In this document: piece after piece, positions 30,235-39,005 of the stretch | How positions within the stretch are numbered: the stretch's first letter is position 1 | Layout of the letters: every line of letters begins with the position of its first letter | DNA from: Parvimonas sp. oral taxon 393 str. F0440 | GTDB lineage: Bacteria; Bacillota; Clostridia; Tissierellales; Peptoniphilaceae | Direction: 5' to 3' | Assembly (NCBI GenBank): GCA_000223315.2 | Contig: AFUS01000004.1 | Coordinates: 558,001 to 622,000 of the forward strand | DNA: 64,000 bases | The notes under the pieces: generated by a model | What the model saw: the letters and a program-made list of their open reading frames with translations, nothing else | The model's database searches: none | Told to the model about the DNA's origin: nothing | Made by a program: the position numbers and the translations under genes

Positions 30235-31445
30235 TTATTTTTGTAAAAAAGAAATGAATTTTGTTTGATTTTTAGTATTTGTAAACAGTTTATAAATTTT
30301 CCTTGAGTTTTGTTCAATTTCAAATTTGTTTTTTTGAAAAGCAGATAGATTCTGAGCACTTTTATTTGTAGTTACAATTTCTAGGTTGGATTTATTTTTT
30401 ATTTCTTTGATTAAACTTTGTCCATTTTCATTAAATGCTAAAATATTTATATATTCAGGGTCTTTTGAGTAAATTTCCTTTATATCATTATTTATATTTA
30501 ACAAATAGTTGTAAATAAATCTTTTTATTCTAACTTTTTTATATCTTTTACTTTGTAGTTTTTCTGCTAATTCTTCTATAGAGTTTACTGAATGTATATT
30601 TTTCTTAATTAAATTTAAGATTCCATTTTCATAATTTACAATATTTTCAGGATTTATTTGATTTATTAAAATATTGTATTTTAAAATTTCTAAGATTATT
30701 TTTTCATTAGGTAAAATATTATTTTTTACTGAATTTTTTAATTCATCAAAAGTATTTTTATCTATAAAGTTTTTTATTTTTCAAAATTATTATCATAAAT
30801 CGCCTTTCTTATTGCTGATGCACTTAATTGTTCTTCTGTATTATAATTCTCATCATTATAATTTCTACCTTTTCTTTTTATAGGGAAAGGAGTTATTTTT
30901 GATTTTGATAAAATTAAGTTTTTGACATATTCAATTGATAGAATATTATTAGATATAAAAAAATCATCTTCTATTTCTAAAGCCTTATATTTTTTATTTA
31001 TTTTCATACAAGCGTTTTTATATGCAACAGCATAGCTTTTTCCCAGCTTCATTTCATTATTCAAGACTTCTTCAATTTCATTTTTATATCGAAGCTGAAA
31101 TTTTGCTATTTCTATTATATTCTCTTTTTTTTCACATTCAAAACCGAAACAAAGGTAGTCAACAATATTTAATTTATTTAGAATAGAAATTCCACCTTTT
31201 GCAAAATTTTCAGCACTTTGTAAACTGTAGTAAAAAGGTAGTTCTATTACAAGATCAACACCATTTTTTACTGCAATTTCAGCTCTTTTATATTTGTCTA
31301 AAACAGCACATTCTCCACGCTGAACAAAATCTCCGCTCATTATTGCAATTACATAGGTATCTAATTCGTTTTTTAGAGTATCTAACTGATATTTATGTCC
31401 TAAATGAAATGGATTATATTCAGCTATTATTCCTGAAATTTTCAT
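30235..31445 (-). CDS. tmcAL: tRNA(Met) cytidine acetate ligase TmcAL (frameshifted)
   Basis: Reading 31445 downward, the N terminus K-I-S-G-I-I-A-E-Y-N-P-F-H-L-G-H is the nucleotidyltransferase HxGH-type site of the YlbM/TmcAL family. It is followed by I-M-S-G-D-F-V-Q-R-G-E, V-I-E-L-P-F-Y-Y and S-A-S-A-I-R-K-A. One missing base at the run 30777-30781 breaks the frame after F-E-K. Adding one A joins E-K-I-K-N-F-I-D-K-N and gives 403 residues, the family's normal size. TmcAL uses acetate and ATP to make N4-acetylcytidine at the wobble base of elongator tRNA-Met. Confidence 0.93.
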
Positions 31446-31602
31446 ATATACTCCTTTTTAAAATTTAAGTAAAATTTTATAATGTATTTTTATGTTAATA
31501 AGATTTAATCAATAATTCTCTCTCGTAATTATTATATCATATTGTAATATTATTTATAAATTTATTAATCAGAAAATTATCAATTTAATATACTTGTGAT
31601 TA

Positions 31603-31630
31603 TTGACTAAATTTTAAAAAAATATATAAT
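31603..31630 (+). promoter_or_regulatory. Promoter for the macro-domain gene
   Basis: TTGACT (31603-31608), 16-base spacer, TATAAT (31625-31630), in the divergent spacer 31446-31669 between tmcAL and the macro-domain gene. Nothing else is evident in that spacer. Confidence 0.75.
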
Positions 31631-31669
31631 ATTTGTACTGTTTTTATTATATGCTTTTGGAGGTTTGTT

Positions 31670-32100
31670 ATGGACATTAGAGTAGTTAGTGAAAGTATTT
31701 TTGATATAGAATCTGACTGTATTGTTTATTTTGTTGATAATGCATTTTCAAATGATGATACTATGGAAATTGTCTCTAAAGCAGGTAACAGGCTACTTGA
31801 TGTTTTTAGCAAAATAAGTTCTTTTGCGACCGGAGAGTTTAAAATTGTTCCTGCATTTAATCTCAAAGCAACTTATGTTGTTATAGGCTCAATCCCACAA
31901 AAAATAGAAACTGAAGAAGACGAAAAATTTTTAGAGGAAAATTTTTTGAATATATTAAACGAAATTAATAGTCGTGGGTTTAATACGGTTGCAGTTGATG
32001 TAACAAGACTTTCAAATAGTTATAGTTTTAAACATAGTGAAATTTTTAAAAAATTTTAAGAAATATAAATGATGATATTGTAGTTTTTATGTGTAAATAG
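31670..32100 (+). CDS. Divergent macro-domain (ADP-ribose-binding-like) protein (frameshifted)
   Basis: Adding one A to the A6 run at 32048-32053 extends the product to 143 residues. A central stretch (F-A-T-G-E-F-K-I-V-P-A-F-N-L-K-A-T-Y-V-V-I-G) lines up with the macro-domain block C-P-T-G-x-A-x-x-T-x-G-Y-N-L-P-A-K-Y-V-I-H. The N-terminal V-D-A-I-V-N-A-A-N and the glycine-rich ribose loop are not recognisable (I-V-Y-F-V-D-N-A-F is seen), so ADP-ribose hydrolysis is doubtful. GGAGG precedes ATG. The next gene is unknown, and the two may form a small operon. Confidence 0.55.
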
Positions 32101-32166
32101 GTTAAAGACTATATTTTTATGTAATTTTTGTGAAATATATTAGATTTTAAGAAGGGGGAGAAAAAA

Positions 32167-32895
32167 ATGAATGCTTTATTAGATAAAGATACTAGAATTG
32201 CTTTAGAGTATAATTTTTTGTATTTGAAAGATTCAGTAGCTTTTGATATTTTTGTCTCCTCACTTTCAATAGAACAACGTGGATTTAATGTAAGATTTAG
32301 ACAGGCGATTTTTAATAAAATTTCAAAAAGTTTAGATGTTTTTTATAAAAACAGATCTGATAAGGAGTATATAAAAAATGCCGTTCAAAAACTTGTTTAT
32401 GATGATATAAATCGTTTAGAAATAGTGTTGGCGGTTGACTCCTATATTTATGGTAAAAAATCAAATGTTTTTGCTAATGAATTGGAAAATTATTTTTTAG
32501 TCAATTATCCTAGTTTAAAAATTAGCAGAAAGCAAAAACTTATAGTTAGAAAATTATCTTCTAAAGATTATAGATTTAGAAACAGACTTATAAATAATGT
32601 TATAGATTATTATAATCTAAATAAAAAGTTTGAAGAAAAGACTAATGACTTTTTTGAAAATGTAATAAAAGATTATATTTTTAATCTTAATAATTATATT
32701 GTAAAACAATTAAAATTAGAATTTAAAGGTAATAATTATTATGTTTTACAAAAAGAAAAATTCTTAACAAAAAAAGATTTGGAAGAACTTTATAATCATA
32801 TAAATAAAGTTTTTATGGAACATTTACATAAGACTTCAAGAATATTTATATGGTATGGACTTAATGATAAAGTAACAAGTAGATATAAAAACTAA
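32167..32895 (+). CDS. Conserved-looking hypothetical protein
   Basis: I do not recognise this 242-residue protein. It is rich in Lys, Asn, Tyr and Phe, with no signal peptide or long hydrophobic stretch, and looks mostly helical and cytoplasmic. A run of R-K-Q-K-L-I-V-R-K-L and R-F-R-N-R-L makes the middle basic. AAGAAGGGGGAG lies just before ATG. It follows the macro-domain gene by 66 bases and has its own terminator, so both could be one transcription unit. The C terminus carries aromatic residues (I-F-I-W-Y-G-L-N-D). Confidence 0.7.
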   Translation: MNALLDKDTRIALEYNFLYLKDSVAFDIFVSSLSIEQRGFNVRFRQAIFNKISKSLDVFYKNRSDKEYIKNAVQKLVYDDINRLEIVLAVDSYIYGKKSNVFANELENYFLVNYPSLKISRKQKLIVRKLSSKDYRFRNRLINNVIDYYNLNKKFEEKTNDFFENVIKDYIFNLNNYIVKQLKLEFKGNNYYVLQKEKFLTKKDLEELYNHINKVFMEHLHKTSRIFIWYGLNDKVTSRYKN

Positions 32896-32925
32896 AGTCA
32901 AAAACTTATGTTTTTGACCTTTTTT
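32896..32925 (+). terminator. Terminator after the hypothetical gene
   Basis: GTCAAAAAC (32897-32905) pairs with GTTTTTGAC (32910-32918), followed by T6. Confidence 0.85.
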
Positions 32926-32941
32926 ATGATAGGAGATTTTT

Positions 32942-34444
32942 ATGGGTTATACAGCTTTTTTACTTATGGTTATAAATATTTTATCTAAAATATTTGGATT
33001 TTTTAGAGAAATATTATTATCATATTTTTATGGTACAGGTGAAATAGCAACAGCTTTTCAAATTTCACTTTTAGTTCCCTATACAATTTTAGGTTTTGTG
33101 ATGTCAGGTATTTCAATTAATTTTATTCCAACATATACATCAATAGAAAGAAATAAAGGGAAAAAAGACTCTGAAAAATTTACAAGCAATATTATAAATA
33201 TAATTTTTTTAATATCAATTTTTGCAACTATTTTAGCTTATATATTTGCAAGACAAATAGTATTTCTTTTTGCTATGGGTTATTCAGGTGAGATTTTTGA
33301 ATTATCCGTACAATTTACAAGAATTACTATACTTGGAATGTTTGCTCAACTATTAAATTCAATTTTAAAAGGATACTTAAATATAAAAGGAAATTTTTTA
33401 ATTCCGGGATCAACAGGTTTTTTATATAATATTATAATAATTATATTTTTAATTATTAGTTATAAAATTAATCCGATATTAGCACCAATAGGGGTTGCAG
33501 TTGCTACAATTTTTCAGTATATACCATATATTTGGGCAATTAAAAATACTGGATATAAACATAGATTTTTCGTTAATTACAAAGATGAAAATATAAAGAA
33601 ACTTTTGATTCTAGCACTGCCTATAATTTTTGGTGTTGCTGTAAATCAAATTAATCAACTAATAGATAAAAATTTGGCTTCATTTATATCTGTGAGAGGA
33701 ATTTCGGTTTTATCATATTCAGTTAAATTGAATGAATTTGTATGGGGGATTTTAGTAGTTTCAATTGTTACTTCTATTTTTCCTACACTTAGTAAATTAG
33801 CTATAGAGTCAAAACAAAAGTTTAAAGTACAGATTGCTAAAACTCTTTCCACTATTATATATTTAGTAACTCCAGCATGTATAGGGATATTAATTTTTTC
33901 TAAGGAAATAGTAACTTTAATATTTAAAAGAGGAAAATTTGATGAAAATGACGTTATATTAGTATCTGGAGTTTTGTTTTATTATGCGATAGGTCTAATT
34001 GGATTAGGAATCAGAGATGTACTGTCAAATGCATTTTATGCATTAAAAATGACTAGAATACCGCTTATAAATTCTATTGAAATGGTAATTTTAAATGTTA
34101 TTACATCAATAATACTTTCAAGATTTATGGGACTTAACGGTCTTGCATTAGGCTCAAGTATTGCAACTATTTTTGGTGCTATAAATTTATATTTTAAGCT
34201 TGAAAAAAAGATAGGAAAGATAAAAACTAAAGGAATTATAAATAACGGAAAAAAAGTCTTAATATCTGTCTTAGCAATGGCAATTGTATCTAGGTTAATA
34301 TTTATTGCATTGAATATGAAATTATCATCAAATTTAAGCTTTATAATTGCACTTTTGTTTGCAGGCTTAACTTATGCAATTGTTTCAGTTTTACTTAGAA
34401 CTAGACAAGCATTGGATATTTTAAAGGTTATTTTAAAAAATTAA
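32942..34444 (+). CDS. murJ: Lipid II flippase MurJ (MviN family)
   Basis: The 500-residue polytopic protein has about 14 membrane helices. MurJ features include the N-terminal I-L-S-K-I-F-G-F-F-R-E-I-L-L-S-Y-F-Y-G-T-G, the cavity-facing basic residues of helix 1, and G-F-V-M-S-G-I-S-I-N-F-I-P. Q-I-N-Q-L-I-D-K-N-L-A-S-F near 245 is typical of MurJ helix 8. It moves lipid II across the cytoplasmic membrane for wall synthesis. The ATG follows AGGAG. Confidence 0.92.
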   Translation: MGYTAFLLMVINILSKIFGFFREILLSYFYGTGEIATAFQISLLVPYTILGFVMSGISINFIPTYTSIERNKGKKDSEKFTSNIINIIFLISIFATILAYIFARQIVFLFAMGYSGEIFELSVQFTRITILGMFAQLLNSILKGYLNIKGNFLIPGSTGFLYNIIIIIFLIISYKINPILAPIGVAVATIFQYIPYIWAIKNTGYKHRFFVNYKDENIKKLLILALPIIFGVAVNQINQLIDKNLASFISVRGISVLSYSVKLNEFVWGILVVSIVTSIFPTLSKLAIESKQKFKVQIAKTLSTIIYLVTPACIGILIFSKEIVTLIFKRGKFDENDVILVSGVLFYYAIGLIGLGIRDVLSNAFYALKMTRIPLINSIEMVILNVITSIILSRFMGLNGLALGSSIATIFGAINLYFKLEKKIGKIKTKGIINNGKKVLISVLAMAIVSRLIFIALNMKLSSNLSFIIALLFAGLTYAIVSVLLRTRQALDILKVILKN

Positions 34445-34474
34445 AAATATAAATAATTTATGAAAGGAGAAATT

Positions 34475-35020
34475 ATGAAAAAAGGAAATGTTTTATTTGG
34501 AACGATTGGTGCAATAATTGGTAGTTTAGCAGGAGTAGCACTATATGTAGGAGTGGCTATGTTAAGAGTGTTCAGTTCATGGTCAGGATTTGTTGCTCTA
34601 TATTGTGCAATTTTTATGTATACTTTATTTTCAAGAAAATTAACAAAAATTGGAGTTGTTATATCAATTATTGTTTCTTGTGCATCCATGGTTTTAGCAG
34701 AGGTGATTGTAACTTCTATTCATATAGCTAATCGCTATCACTTCCCGTTTTTTGAAGTTTTTAAAAACTTTTTAAAGATATATCCTAAAATAACTAATAA
34801 GTTTTCATTTTGGATATATCCGGTTATAGCATGTGCATTTGTTTTAATAGGTGGATTTGGATATTTAGTTGGTAAAAACAAAAATGATGTTGAACTTATA
34901 GATAATGACGCAGAAGAAAGTGAAGAAGTTATTGAAGACGATGACTTTGGAGATGATGCTGAAGATGACGTTGAAGATGACAGCGAAGATGTTGTAAAAG
35001 AAGATAAATCTATTGAGTAA
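34475..35020 (+). CDS. Membrane protein with acidic C-terminal tail, unknown
   Basis: The 181-residue protein is not a family I recognise. It has about four hydrophobic segments (G-T-I-G-A-I-I-G-S-L-A-G; F-V-A-L-Y-C-A-I-F; V-V-I-S-I-I-V-S-C-A; I-Y-P-V-I-A-C-A-F-V-L-I). A highly acidic cytoplasmic tail of about 45 residues follows (D-D-D-F-G-D-D-A-E-D-D-V). ATG 34475 is preferred over 34460 because AAAGGAG lies between them. It sits between murJ and aspS and ends just before a hairpin. Confidence 0.7.
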   Translation: MKKGNVLFGTIGAIIGSLAGVALYVGVAMLRVFSSWSGFVALYCAIFMYTLFSRKLTKIGVVISIIVSCASMVLAEVIVTSIHIANRYHFPFFEVFKNFLKIYPKITNKFSFWIYPVIACAFVLIGGFGYLVGKNKNDVELIDNDAEESEEVIEDDDFGDDAEDDVEDDSEDVVKEDKSIE

Positions 35021-35110
35021 AAGAAAAAAATATTTAAAAATTAAGGAGTTAATAATTTATTATTTGCTCCTTTTATATTTTTAGTTATAAAATGTTTATA
35101 TTTAATTTTA

Positions 35111-35139
35111 TTGACTTTTTTTTGTTTTGTTGTTATAAT
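35111..35139 (+). promoter_or_regulatory. Promoter for the aspS T-box leader
   Basis: TTGACT (35111-35116), 17-base T-rich spacer, TATAAT (35134-35139). A hairpin AAGGAG/CTCCTT at about 35042-35074 upstream probably ends the preceding gene's transcript. Confidence 0.8.
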
Positions 35140-35145
35140 TAATAA

Positions 35146-35330
35146 AAATTAAAATAGTAAGCGATGAAGGAAAAAAGTTTTGTTAAGATTTTTAGAGAGG
35201 TAACATTTGGTGAAAGTTGCTAATTAATACAAAATGGGACAATCTGGAGCTGTTATATTAAAGAGAGATACCTATAATTAGGGTGGTACCGCGGATTTAA
35301 TTCGTCCCTGCATTTTTGCAGGGATTTTTT
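35146..35330 (+). promoter_or_regulatory. T-box leader controlling aspS
   Basis: The T-box motif AGGGTGGTACCGCG is at 35280-35293. It is followed by a strong terminator stem (TCCCTGCA 35305-35312 / TGCAGGGA 35317-35324, then T6). The stem I region (GGTGAAAG near 35209) lies upstream. A GAC triplet at 35238-35240 is a candidate aspartate specifier, but I could not fold the leader to confirm it. Uncharged tRNA-Asp would stabilise the antiterminator and switch aspS on. Confidence 0.93.
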
Positions 35331-35345
35331 TATAAGGAGGAAAAT

Positions 35346-37117
35346 ATGGCACAAATGGGAAATTTAAGAAGAACACATATGTGTGGAAATTTAAAAAAGA
35401 GGATATTGGTAAAGAAGTAATTTTGATGGGCTGGGTTGCTAAAGAAAGAAATTTGGGTTCATTAATTTTTATGGATTTGAGAGATACAACAGGAATTTCA
35501 CAAATAGTTGTGAGAGATACTTTAGGAGAAACTATATTTAATAGCGCTAAAGAGATAAGATCTGAATTTGTTTTGGCTGTTAAAGGAATTGTTTCTGAAA
35601 GGGAAAGTAAAAATCCAAAAATACCTACTGGTGATATTGAAGTTGAAGTAAGTGAACTTGTGATTTTAGATACTGCACAAACACCGCCAATTTATATAAA
35701 AGATGATGATAATGTTTCTGAAAGTTTAAGATTAAAATATAGATTCTTGGATTTAAGAAAAGAAAGTTTACAAAATAATTTAAAGTTAAGGGCTAAAGTA
35801 TGTAAGGTTATAAGAGATTTTTATACTGAAAATAATTTTGTGGAAATAGAAACTCCATACCTTAATAAACCTACACCTGAAGGAGCAAGAGATTATCTTG
35901 TACCTTCAAGAGTAAATCCAGGAAATTTTTATGCTCTTCCACAATCTCCACAAATTATGAAACAACTTTTGATGATTTCAGGAATGGATAGATATTTTCA
36001 AATAGTAAAATGTTTTAGAGATGAAGATTTAAGAGCAAACAGACAGCCTGAATTTACTCAAGTTGACCTTGAAATGAGTTTTGTTGATGTTGAAGATGTT
36101 ATTGATGTAAATGAAAGAATGTTAAAAAAACTATTCAAAGAAATTAAAGGAATTGATATTGAATTACCTATAAAAAGAATGAAATATGATGATGCAATGG
36201 AAAAATATGGAAGTGATAAGCCGGATTTACGTTTCGGTTTTGAAATTAGAAATATTACTGATTGTGTTAAAAATGTTGAATTTGATTTATTTAAAAATGC
36301 AATTGCTTCAGGTGGAAGTGTAAGAGCAATTTCAATCGGAAAATATTCAAAGGAATATACAAGAAAGAAAATTGACAAATTAATTGATTCAATTAGAGAT
36401 TATGGTGCAAAAAATCTATTTTGGATAAAAATTGCAAATGGAGAAGTTACATCTTCAATTTCAAAGTTTTTAAACGAAGAAATCATTAGTAATATAAAAG
36501 CAAAAATGGAAGCTGAAAATGATGATTTAATTTTAATTCTTGCAGATAAAAATGATATTGTTTTAAACTCATTAGGAGCTTTAAGATGTGTAATTGCAAA
36601 AGAAATGAATTTACTAAATCCAAATGAATATAATCTATGCTGGATTGTAGATTTTCCACTTTTTGAATATGATGAAGAAGAAAAAAGATATGTTTCAAAA
36701 CATCATCCGTTTACTCATCCAAAAGATGAAGATATTAAATACTTGGAAAGCAATCCTGAAAAAGTTTATGCAAAAGCCTACGATATAGTAATAAATGGTG
36801 ATGAACTTGGAGGAGGTTCTATTAGGATTAATAATTCGGATTTACAAAACAAAATGTTTAAAGCTTTAGGACTTAGTAAAGAGGAAACAGAAGTAAAATT
36901 CGGATTTTTACTTGAGGCATTGAAATATGGAACACCACCACATGGAGGTCTTGCGTTCGGACTTGATAGATTGATTATGTTACTTGCGGGTACAAACAAT
37001 ATAAAAGATGTAATAGCATTTCCAAAGACACAATCCGCATCCGATTTACTTACAGATGCACCTTGTATAGTATCAGAGGCACAACTTGAGGAGTTAAATT
37101 TAAAAATTGGAAGATAA
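35346..37117 (+). CDS. aspS: Aspartyl-tRNA synthetase (frameshifted)
   Basis: Adding one A to the A6 run at 35393-35398 restores 590 residues beginning M-A-Q-M-G-N-L-R-R-T-H-M-C-G. It has the OB-fold anticodon domain (L-M-G-W-V-A-K-E-R-N-L-G-S-L-I-F-M-D-L-R-D), class II motif 2 (F-R-D-E-D-L-R-A-N-R-Q-P-E-F-T-Q-V-D), the bacterial GAD insertion, and motif 3 (G-L-A-F-G-L-D-R-L). Bacterial-type length. AAGGAGG precedes ATG 35346, right after the T-box terminator. Essential, so the break is probably a sequence error. Confidence 0.96.
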
Positions 37118-37820
37118 TATTTATTCAAGAACAGAAACTTTAATCGGAAAAGATTCTCTAAATATTCTAAAAAATTCTAAAGTTATAGTATTTGGAATTG
37201 GAGGAGTAGGAAGTTTTACAGTTGAATCTCTTTGTAGATGCGGAATAGGAGAGATTTCACTTGTAGATTTTGATACTATTGACATAACTAATGTAAATAG
37301 ACAAATTCACGCTATGTTAAATAATATCGGAAAATACAAAGTAGATGAAATGAAAAAGAGAATAGAGCTTATAAATCCCGATATAAAAGTAAATATCTTC
37401 AAAGAAAAACTGGAAAAGGATAATATTGAAAAATTTAACTTGAAATATTATGATTATGTTGTAGATGCAATAGATACTATTACTTCAAAAATTTATTTAA
37501 TAAAATATTGTTTTGAGAACAATATAAAGGTAATTAGTGCAATGGGAGCAGGAAATAAGTTGGATCCTACAAGATTTAAAGTAGCTGACATTTATAAAAC
37601 GTCTGGTTGTCCGCTTGCAAGAGTAATGAGAAGGGAATTAAAAAAAATTGGAGTAAAAAAATTAAAATGTGTTTATTCTGATGAGATTTCAATTGGAGAA
37701 AAAATTGAATCTGATATGATAAGAAAATCATCTCCTTCAAGTATAAGTTTTATTCCTTCAACTATGGGACTTATTATTACATCAGAAGTAGTAAAGGATT
37801 TGATATTATGGAACAAGTAG
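37107..37820 (+). CDS. tcdA: tRNA threonylcarbamoyladenosine dehydratase (TcdA, ThiF/E1-like)
   Basis: The 237-residue E1-like enzyme has the adenylate-binding V-F-G-I-G-G-V-G-S-F-T-V-E-S-L-C-R-C-G near residue 30. D-F-D-T-I-D-I-T-N-V-N-R-Q (D-x-D-x-V-x-x-S-N-x-N-R-Q) and Y-V-V-D-A-I-D-T-I-T-S-K follow. The TcdA-type ending P-S-S-I-S-F-I-P-S-T-M-G-L-I is present. It dehydrates t6A to the cyclic form on tRNAs. Start is TTG 37107 inside the end of aspS, so it is translationally coupled. Confidence 0.88.
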   Translation: MEDNIYSRTETLIGKDSLNILKNSKVIVFGIGGVGSFTVESLCRCGIGEISLVDFDTIDITNVNRQIHAMLNNIGKYKVDEMKKRIELINPDIKVNIFKEKLEKDNIEKFNLKYYDYVVDAIDTITSKIYLIKYCFENNIKVISAMGAGNKLDPTRFKVADIYKTSGCPLARVMRRELKKIGVKKLKCVYSDEISIGEKIESDMIRKSSPSSISFIPSTMGLIITSEVVKDLILWNK

Positions 37821-38236
37821 GATATATAACTAAAATTTTACCTGAAGATAAATGCAAGGTTTTGATTTCAAGGATAAGTGGGTGTAAAGGAACCTGTAAA
37901 ACTTGTGGAGGCTGTTCAACACCTACTATGCATATAGTTATGAAAAACACTTTGGATGCTGAAGTTGGAGATCGTGTAAAGATAGGAGTTGATAGTAATA
38001 TTATATTAAAATATTCTATTTTCTTATATGGTTTTCCTATTTTAATGTTTATTCTTTCAATATTGTTAGTGAATATTACTTTATCGAATTTAAAAGGAAT
38101 TGATATAATTGGCTTTGTAGTTGGATTGTTTACAATGTTTTTAGCATTCTTAATAATAAAATTTGTGGATAAAAAATACGCATATTTAGCTACAAAAGCA
38201 ATGTATATGGAAGAAATTATTTCAAAGAACGATTAG
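37808..38236 (+). CDS. SoxR-reducing/RseC-like membrane protein
   Basis: The 142-residue protein has the RseC_MucC pattern: a cytoplasmic N-terminal domain with a Cys cluster (C-K-G-T-C-K-T-C-G-G-C near residue 26), a small beta domain (V-G-D-R-V-K-I-G-V) and two membrane helices. In proteobacteria and some anaerobes such proteins accompany Rnf or SoxR reduction; no rnf gene is in this window. ATG 37808 overlaps the end of tcdA. The exact role here is unknown. Confidence 0.8.
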   Translation: MEQVGYITKILPEDKCKVLISRISGCKGTCKTCGGCSTPTMHIVMKNTLDAEVGDRVKIGVDSNIILKYSIFLYGFPILMFILSILLVNITLSNLKGIDIIGFVVGLFTMFLAFLIIKFVDKKYAYLATKAMYMEEIISKND

Positions 38237-38284
38237 ATATCAGTAAATATATTTTACAGTATCAATATATATTGGAGATTTTAT

Positions 38285-38502
38285 ATGATGTATATTGTAG
38301 CTATAGTATTTATTAGAGGAGGGATTATTATGAAGATATTTCCTCTAAAGTTTGATTCGGGAATATATGGTTTTAGAACTAAAAAATCAATGAAAATTGG
38401 GAAATTGCCCAAAAGAAATCATCAAACTATATTATATTTTTTGGAATATTAGACTTTATTTTGGCATTTATAAATGATGCTTTTATAAAAAATAATTTGT
38501 AA
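38285..38502 (+). pseudogene. Short SdpI/YfhL-family remnant (frameshifted)
   Basis: With one A added at 38393-38396 the segment reads about 72 residues: a hydrophobic start, then I-Y-G-F-R-T-K-K-S-M-K-N-W-E-I-A-Q-K, which matches the SdpI-family block G-Y-R-T-x-x-S-M-K-N-x-x-x-W-x-x-A. One membrane helix follows (F-F-G-I-L-D-F-I-L-A-F-I). Full SdpI-type immunity proteins are longer (about 200 residues, several helices), so this is truncated as well as frameshifted. Start is uncertain. Confidence 0.55.
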
Positions 38503-38993
38503 TTAATATATTTAAACTTTATGACATATTTTCAAATAATAATTGAAGATATGTCTTTTTTTGTAAAATCAAAATTTAAGTAATTAGGTTAAAGAAGATA
38601 TTATTTTAAAAATATATGTAGTAGCAGAATTAATGATTTTTTTGAAAAATATCATTAATAAAATCACAAATTGTTTATTTTTTAATAAAAATTTTTTATA
38701 CATAAAAAACTTCGTTAAATTATGTAAAAATTCACTTAATAATATATAATTGTAATAAATATCTTTAATAACTATGAAAAATATTTTTAAATAATTAATA
38801 AATTTTTAAAAATAATAGAATAAAATATGAAATTAGTTATTAAATATATCTAATTAGAGTTTATTAATAAGAAAAATTAATATTAAAATTGTTGTTTTTA
38901 GTTGAAAAAAATTATTAATTTTAGTAGAATTGATAATGTCTATTGTTATATTTATAAATAAGTGACAAATTTATAAATTTAACAAAATAAATA
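38503..38993. other. AT-rich intergenic region with terminator and promoter
   Basis: A terminator lies at 38523-38562: GACATATTTTCAA pairs with TTGAAGATATGTC, followed by T7. The next 370 bases are very AT-rich with no convincing gene. A possible promoter (TTGATA 38930-38935, 17 bases, TATAAA 38953-38958) would serve the large FMN protein. Confidence 0.65.
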
Positions 38994-39005
38994 TTGGGGG
39001 AATTT

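Noticed and set aside
38994-39005. Longer TTG start for the giant FMN protein
   Set aside because: The GGGGGA ribosome site overlaps that start; ATG 39006 has proper spacing and begins a clean signal anchor.
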